64,000 bases of DNA from Paludibacteraceae bacterium (GTDB lineage Bacteria; Bacteroidota; Bacteroidia; Bacteroidales; Paludibacteraceae). The stretch lies in the NCBI GenBank assembly GCA_017443145.1, contig JAFSPA010000012.1, positions 150,048-214,047 of the forward strand, given 5' to 3'. The notes under the pieces are model-generated. The model was not told the DNA's origin. It worked only from the letters and a program-made list of their open reading frames with translations, and did no database searches. The position numbers and the translations under genes are program-made. Shown piece after piece: positions 59,977 to 64,000 of this stretch. Positions within the stretch are counted from its first letter, which is position 1; every line of letters starts with the position of its first letter.

Positions 59977-60603
59977 ATGGCAATAACATACCAATTTAAT
60001 AAAACATCGCTGCAGGGACTGGAGAAGAACCTGAAGATGCGACAACGTACGCTTCCTACGCTCCAAAGCAAGGAATCTGCCTTACGCCTTGAAGTTAAAA
60101 AGGCTAAGGACGAGATTAAGGCGCTGGACGAAGAAGTGGACCGCCGCATCAAGGACTACGACCAGATGATTGCACTTTGGGGCGAGTTTGACACCTCTCT
60201 CATACACGTGGACGACGTGCGCATGTCTATTAAGAAGATTGCGGGCGTGCGCGTGCCTGTGTTAGACGAGGTTGTCTATACCACCAAAGCGTTCTCTATC
60301 TACGACTCGCCCAAATGGTTCTACGACGGATTCGAGCAGCTCAAAGCGATCGCCGATGTAGGTATTCGTCAGGAGTTCGTTCGACGCAAAGTGGACTTGC
60401 TCGAGTATGCGCGCAAGAAAACAACGCAGAAAGTGAACCTCTTCGAGAAAGTGCAAATACCCGGCTATCAGGATGCTATACGTAAGATTAAACGATTTAT
60501 GGAGGACGAAGAGAACCTCTCCAAGTCGTCGCAGAAAATAGTCAAGGCAAAGCGTCAACGCGAGGCTGAAATGGCGCAAGAAGGAAAGGGGGCTGCCGTA
60601 TGA
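59977..60603 (+). CDS. ntpD: V-type ATPase subunit D
   Basis: A 208-residue central-shaft subunit, almost wholly helical coiled coil: YQFNKTSLQGLEKNLKMRQRTLPTLQSKESALRLEVKKA and a C-terminal helix with KVNLFEKVQIPGYQDAIRKIKRFMEDEENL, both conserved. Its stop overlaps the subunit I start (ATGA). Confidence 0.95.
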   Translation: MAITYQFNKTSLQGLEKNLKMRQRTLPTLQSKESALRLEVKKAKDEIKALDEEVDRRIKDYDQMIALWGEFDTSLIHVDDVRMSIKKIAGVRVPVLDEVVYTTKAFSIYDSPKWFYDGFEQLKAIADVGIRQEFVRRKVDLLEYARKKTTQKVNLFEKVQIPGYQDAIRKIKRFMEDEENLSKSSQKIVKAKRQREAEMAQEGKGAAV

Positions 60604-62378
60604 TTACCGCAATGAAGAAATACACCTTCCTGGTGTTCCATCGTGATTACGAGGCTTTCCTGACCGAACTGCGCGAGGCTGGGGTAGTACATGTTACTCA
60701 ACGTGCCGCGGGATTGGTGGAAGATGCTGATATGCAAGCACTTATAGCCCGCCGAGCCGAGTTGCAACATATCCTCAAGCAGGGTGCTCCGGACCAACTG
60801 ATTCAGGAGCAAGCCGATCTCGAACAACGTATCGCAGCGACTCTGAAAGAGCAAGCACGCGTCGCTATCTGGGGCGATTTCTCGTCCAAGACCATCGCTC
60901 AACTGAGCGAAGCCGGTTATACTCTGCACTACTATTCCTGCCCGAAGTCCAAGTTCGACGCAGAGTGGGGTATTCAAGTCACCGAAAACGGCGGTCTTAT
61001 CTACTTCGTTACGGTCGGCGATAACTCCGCTGTTACGGAAGATGCTACCGAGATAACACTCACTAAGTCAGCTGCTGAACTGCAGGCTGATTTAGATGGT
61101 CTCAACGGCTTACTCGCAGCCCAGAAAGCACGTATCGAGGCTTGGGCTCTGGCGAATATCAACCAACTCAAAGACGAACTCAAATCCGTTGAGCAACAGA
61201 TTGACTGGAAGGAAGTTACGCTCAATACTGAAAGTGGAGCTGATGGTGCATTATGCATCTTGGAAGGCTTCTGTCCGGTAGATAATACTGCCGCCTTGGA
61301 CGAGCGTCTCAATGCCCTTCCTGCTGCGTTGTATTATGAGTCCGAAGACCCGCAGCCCGAAGACGCTACGCCTATCAAACTGCACAATAACTGGTTCGTT
61401 CGACTCTTCGAACCGCTGACCGGAATGTACGGTTGGCCTAACTACAATGAGTTCGACCCGACGCCTATACTCGGACCGTTCTTCCTGCTGTTCTTCTCGC
61501 TGTGTATCGGCGACGCAGGGTACGGCTTGCTACTCATCCTCGTCGGATACCTTATCCACAAGGGCAAACTCAAGATTGAGATGTTCGACGGCATGGGGCC
61601 AATTATTATGGCACTCGGCGTCGGTTCAACCGTTATTGGTTACCTCATGGGCGGTTTCTTCGGCATCAACATCTTCCAAGCCGAATGGATGCCGTCGTGG
61701 GCTAAAGTGGTGATGTTCAATAACTTAGGAGAGGGTACAACCGGTAAGTTCATGGTCGCAGGACAACCATACGACGTGATGATGGTGCTGGCTATCCTTA
61801 TTGGTGTAGTACACATCTGCTTGGCAATGGTTATCAAGGCTATAGCTTATACCAAGCGTTTCGGCTTCAAAGAGAATGTGTCTACTTGGGGCTGGCTGTT
61901 ACTCATCCTCGGTGGCCTTATTACCGCTGTCTTAGCCGGCTTAGAGCTTCTCTCGCCCGAAGTGACGAATATCGTGCTTATCTGCATTGGAGCCATCTCA
62001 GCGCTGGGAATCTACATTTTCAATAAGCCCGGCCGCAATCCGCTGATTAATATCGGCGCAGGTTTGTGGGATACCTATGGTATGGCAACGGGTTTGTTAG
62101 GTGATGTGCTCAGTTATATCCGTCTCTATGCCCTTGGTTTGGCAGGTGGAATGCTTGGTATGGCCTTCAACCAGCTTGGCGCAATGGTGCTGGGCGACAC
62201 GCCTAATGTCGGCACATGGATTGGCTTTATCCTCATCGTGACCTTTGGTCACGTACTCAACCTGCTTATGGCGTGCCTGGGTGCGTTTGTACACCCGTTA
62301 CGTCTTACCTTCGTCGAGTACTTCAAGAACTCCGGATACGAAGGTAGTGGAAAGAAATATAAACCATTTAAAAAATAA
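60600..62378 (+). CDS. ntpI: V-type ATPase subunit I (a subunit)
   Basis: A 592-residue stator subunit: N-terminal cytoplasmic part with coiled coils (about 1-260), then seven or eight membrane segments. It has MYGWPNYNEFDPTPILGPFFLLFFSLCIGDAGYGL (the family signature), GYLMGGFFGINIF, LSYIRLYALGLAGGMLGMAFN with the conserved Arg that faces the ring, and HVLNLLMACLGAFVHPLRLTFVEYF. Confidence 0.96.
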   Translation: MITAMKKYTFLVFHRDYEAFLTELREAGVVHVTQRAAGLVEDADMQALIARRAELQHILKQGAPDQLIQEQADLEQRIAATLKEQARVAIWGDFSSKTIAQLSEAGYTLHYYSCPKSKFDAEWGIQVTENGGLIYFVTVGDNSAVTEDATEITLTKSAAELQADLDGLNGLLAAQKARIEAWALANINQLKDELKSVEQQIDWKEVTLNTESGADGALCILEGFCPVDNTAALDERLNALPAALYYESEDPQPEDATPIKLHNNWFVRLFEPLTGMYGWPNYNEFDPTPILGPFFLLFFSLCIGDAGYGLLLILVGYLIHKGKLKIEMFDGMGPIIMALGVGSTVIGYLMGGFFGINIFQAEWMPSWAKVVMFNNLGEGTTGKFMVAGQPYDVMMVLAILIGVVHICLAMVIKAIAYTKRFGFKENVSTWGWLLLILGGLITAVLAGLELLSPEVTNIVLICIGAISALGIYIFNKPGRNPLINIGAGLWDTYGMATGLLGDVLSYIRLYALGLAGGMLGMAFNQLGAMVLGDTPNVGTWIGFILIVTFGHVLNLLMACLGAFVHPLRLTFVEYFKNSGYEGSGKKYKPFKK

Positions 62379-62804
<426 letters not shown>

Positions 62805-62824
62805 TCCAAGGTTAGAGTAGAGTA

Positions 62825-62860
62825 GAAGAAGGACGGCCTCAAGTCGTCCTTCTTCTTTTT
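62825..62860 (+). terminator. Terminator of the V-ATPase operon
   Basis: An 11-bp stem GAAGAAGGACG (62825-62835) with CGTCCTTCTTC (62845-62855), a 9-nt loop and TTTTT. Confidence 0.92.
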
Positions 62861-62893
62861 CGTATGATTGGCTTTCTAAAGTACTTACGTTCT

Positions 62894-63035
62894 TATATGG
62901 TCCCGCTCAGCATACATTGAGCATACATTGAGCATACATTCAGCATATATTGAGCATACATTGAGCATACATTGAGCATACATTGCCACGCGGAGGGCAG
63001 GCGAAGGTCAAACGATATCATTACGGGACCATGTA
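62894..63035. repeat. 11-bp tandem array D bounded by 12-bp inverted repeats
   Basis: TATATGGTCCCG (62894-62905) and CGGGACCATGTA (63024-63035) are inverted repeats with one mismatch. After ATGGTCCCGCT come seven 11-bp units (62908-62984): GAGCATACATT five times, CAGCATACATT and CAGCATATATT. Weaker 11-bp phase continues to about 63017. The whole 142-bp unit has the form of a small non-autonomous element; no transposase or clear target duplication is seen. Confidence 0.75.
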
Positions 63036-63047
63036 AAGACTCTCTTC

Positions 63048-63410
63048 TCACGCCTTCTTCCGAAACGAAGTAGGGGAGCATAGCTCGTGTCGGCGGAAGA
63101 AAGCGCAGAAATGGCTTTGGTTCTTGAAACCGAGCATGTCGGCAATTTGCAGAACCGAAAATGAAGTGGACGAGAGTAGGGACTTGGCCTGCCGCATTAG
63201 CGCGCTGTCAATGCAACCATTCGGAGATAGACATAGCGTCTGCCTGATGGTGTTGGAGATATATTTTGGTGATAGATGCATTTTGTCTGCATACCATTCC
63301 ACGGTATGCTGTTTGCGGCAATAGAGTTCCACAAGCGAGAGGTACTGCCCGCAAATCTGTTCTGCCCGTGAGAGTGCGTTTGGCTTTTGGGCATAGGAAG
63401 GCTTGCTCGA
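63048..63410 (-). pseudogene. AraC-family regulator remnant, C-terminal HTH only
   Basis: The C-terminal AraC DNA-binding domain is clear: VEWYADKMHLSPKYISNTIRQ, then SFSVLQIADMLGFKNQSHFCAFFRRHELCSPTSFRKK. Upstream the same frame continues as SYAQKPNALSRAEQICGQYLSLVELYCRKQH without a start codon and then meets a TGA. A different frame (VNIEQAFL) seems to carry on, so at least one frameshift near 63400 is likely. The N-terminal sensing domain is missing. A short product from the ATG at 63332 (94 residues) is possible but would be only an HTH pair. Confidence 0.7.
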
Positions 63411-63477
63411 TGTTCACGTTCAAGAACAAGGTCGGCACCGCCAAACAAATACTAATTGACCATAAACAGATAGTGCA

Positions 63478-63861
63478 ATGAGAAAAGCGATGATATTAGC
63501 TATGACGATGATAGTCAGTGTGATAGCCTTGGCACAAGAAGACCAGCCCGTGCGCGATTATACGGTTCTCAAAGGTCTGAGTTTCGGAGTAGGTGTGCCT
63601 ATTGAATGCCTCGATTTACCCGGCGCAGGTGTGACGGCTAACATCGGCTACGACCGCACTTGGCGCGTAAACGAGAACTTCGGTTTGGGTCTTTTCCTGA
63701 CCGCAGGAGGTGGTCTGTGGAGCGAGTTCAAGCGCTACAGCGATGTGGACAATGAGCACGTCGTTTTTCGCCTTGCAGCAGGTCTGATGATGCAAATAGG
63801 CGACCCCGCTAATATACCCTGGCTCGTGGGTGTGACCCCTTGCACAGGCTTCGGATTATAG
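63478..63861 (+). CDS. Truncated outer-membrane-barrel-like protein
   Basis: A 127-residue exported protein with a signal peptide (ends ALAQ-E) and about six barrel-like strands (VLKGLSFGVGVPIECLDL, GVTANIGYDRTWRVNENFGLGLFLTAGGGLW, FRLAAGLMMQIGD). It stops after VGVTPCTGFGL, short of what small Bacteroidota barrels have (usually 170-220), with no terminal aromatic strand. The stop lies 5 nt before a 20-bp direct repeat (63866), so the gene may have been cut by an insertion. Confidence 0.65.
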   Translation: MRKAMILAMTMIVSVIALAQEDQPVRDYTVLKGLSFGVGVPIECLDLPGAGVTANIGYDRTWRVNENFGLGLFLTAGGGLWSEFKRYSDVDNEHVVFRLAAGLMMQIGDPANIPWLVGVTPCTGFGL

Positions 63862-63865
63862 GTTT

Positions 63866-63989
63866 ATGGGTCAAAATGCAGGCTGCGATAGGCCCGCATC
63901 GCCTATTTTATAAGGGCAGAGAGGTGGTTGAAAGTTTTCAGCACTAAAATCGACATCAAAAATTGCTCTATGGGTCACTTTGCAGGCTG
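63866..63989. repeat. Direct repeat pair ATGGGTCA-N3-TGCAGGCTG
   Basis: ATGGGTCAAAATGCAGGCTG (63866-63885) returns as ATGGGTCACTTTGCAGGCTG (63970-63989). Between them AAGTTTTCAGC (63929-63939 region) is inverted against GCTGAAAACTT at 63986-63996. The structure may continue past the window end. Confidence 0.6.
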
Positions 63990-64000
63990 AAAACTTGCCT

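Noticed and set aside
62908..62984. Possible CRISPR array
   Set aside because: The repeats are contiguous 11-bp units without spacers; CRISPR repeats are longer and separated by unique spacers, and no cas gene is near.
63197..63448. Open frames MFGGADLV... and MAVPTLFL... as separate genes
   Set aside because: They overlap each other and the AraC remnant; the residues look like out-of-frame or frameshifted parts of it.

Overview
The window looks like chromosome from a gut-type member of Bacteroidales (Bacteroidota). The evidence is a Bacteroidota promoter pattern (TTTG, 20 nt, TAnnTTTG) at about twenty gene starts and the lack of Shine-Dalgarno leaders. Family content agrees: a complete Bat (aerotolerance) operon, a Bacteroides-style V-type ATPase operon with DUF2764, a DUF4421 barrel, an OmpA protein, and C-terminal HTH regulators of the Bacteroidota type. 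No tRNA, rRNA, CRISPR array or complete insertion sequence was recognised.

Layout. 1-2670: 5' part of dnaE (minus). 2.99-4.0 kb: a lipoprotein. 4.1-8.0 kb (minus): O-methyltransferase, DUF389 membrane protein, DUF4421 barrel and a small orphan protein preceded by an 11-bp repeat array. 8.1-16.6 kb: Lrp regulator, trpS, a small secreted protein, a FadL-like barrel, a TPR membrane protein, ribH, lysC, a YitT-type protein, then rsmD and an unknown anchored protein (minus). 16.7-21.8 kb: a short RelA/SpoT-like synthetase, a family 2 glycosyltransferase and a small acidic protein, cdsA, glyA. 22.2-24.9 kb (minus): SGNH-like protein and MBOAT acyltransferase behind a long, highly structured leader. 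25-30.3 kb: DMT transporter, then a steroid 5-alpha-reductase / flavin enoyl reductase / short-chain dehydrogenase operon, rsmE and a PAP2 phosphatase. 30.2-40 kb: DUF4890-like protein, LolE/FtsX-type permease, and the Bat operon moxR-DUF58-(unknown)-batA-batB-batC-batD-batE (minus). 40-52.3 kb: carboxypeptidase-regulatory-domain protein, HTH membrane protein, a lipoprotein plus small membrane protein, a second orphan small protein with its own 11-bp array, OmpA protein, a 1213-residue surface protein, recR, a membrane protein, a HAD phosphatase and a GNAT acetyltransferase. 52.3-52.9 kb: gene-free AT-rich stretch ahead of an XRE regulator. 53.4-62.8 kb: V-ATPase operon E-DUF2764-A-[M6-like]-B-D-I-K. 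62.9-64 kb: an inverted-repeat-bounded 11-bp array, a frameshifted AraC remnant and a truncated barrel protein.

Most notable. (1) The three-gene set 26.06-28.96 kb resembles the bile-acid/steroid A-ring reduction clusters of gut Bacteroidales. (2) An M6-peptidase-like protein that has lost its HExxH motif is translationally coupled inside the V-ATPase operon. (3) Four intergenic arrays share an exact 11-bp period; three start with the same ATGGTCYCRCT motif and two sit just upstream of two similar-looking orphan genes. (4) Many ordinary spacers consist of 7-bp tandem words that differ from locus to locus. (5) A 260-nt leader before the acyltransferase operon can form a long rod and a competing terminator-like hairpin. 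(6) The RelA/SpoT-like protein has neither a complete HD domain nor a C-terminal ACT domain.
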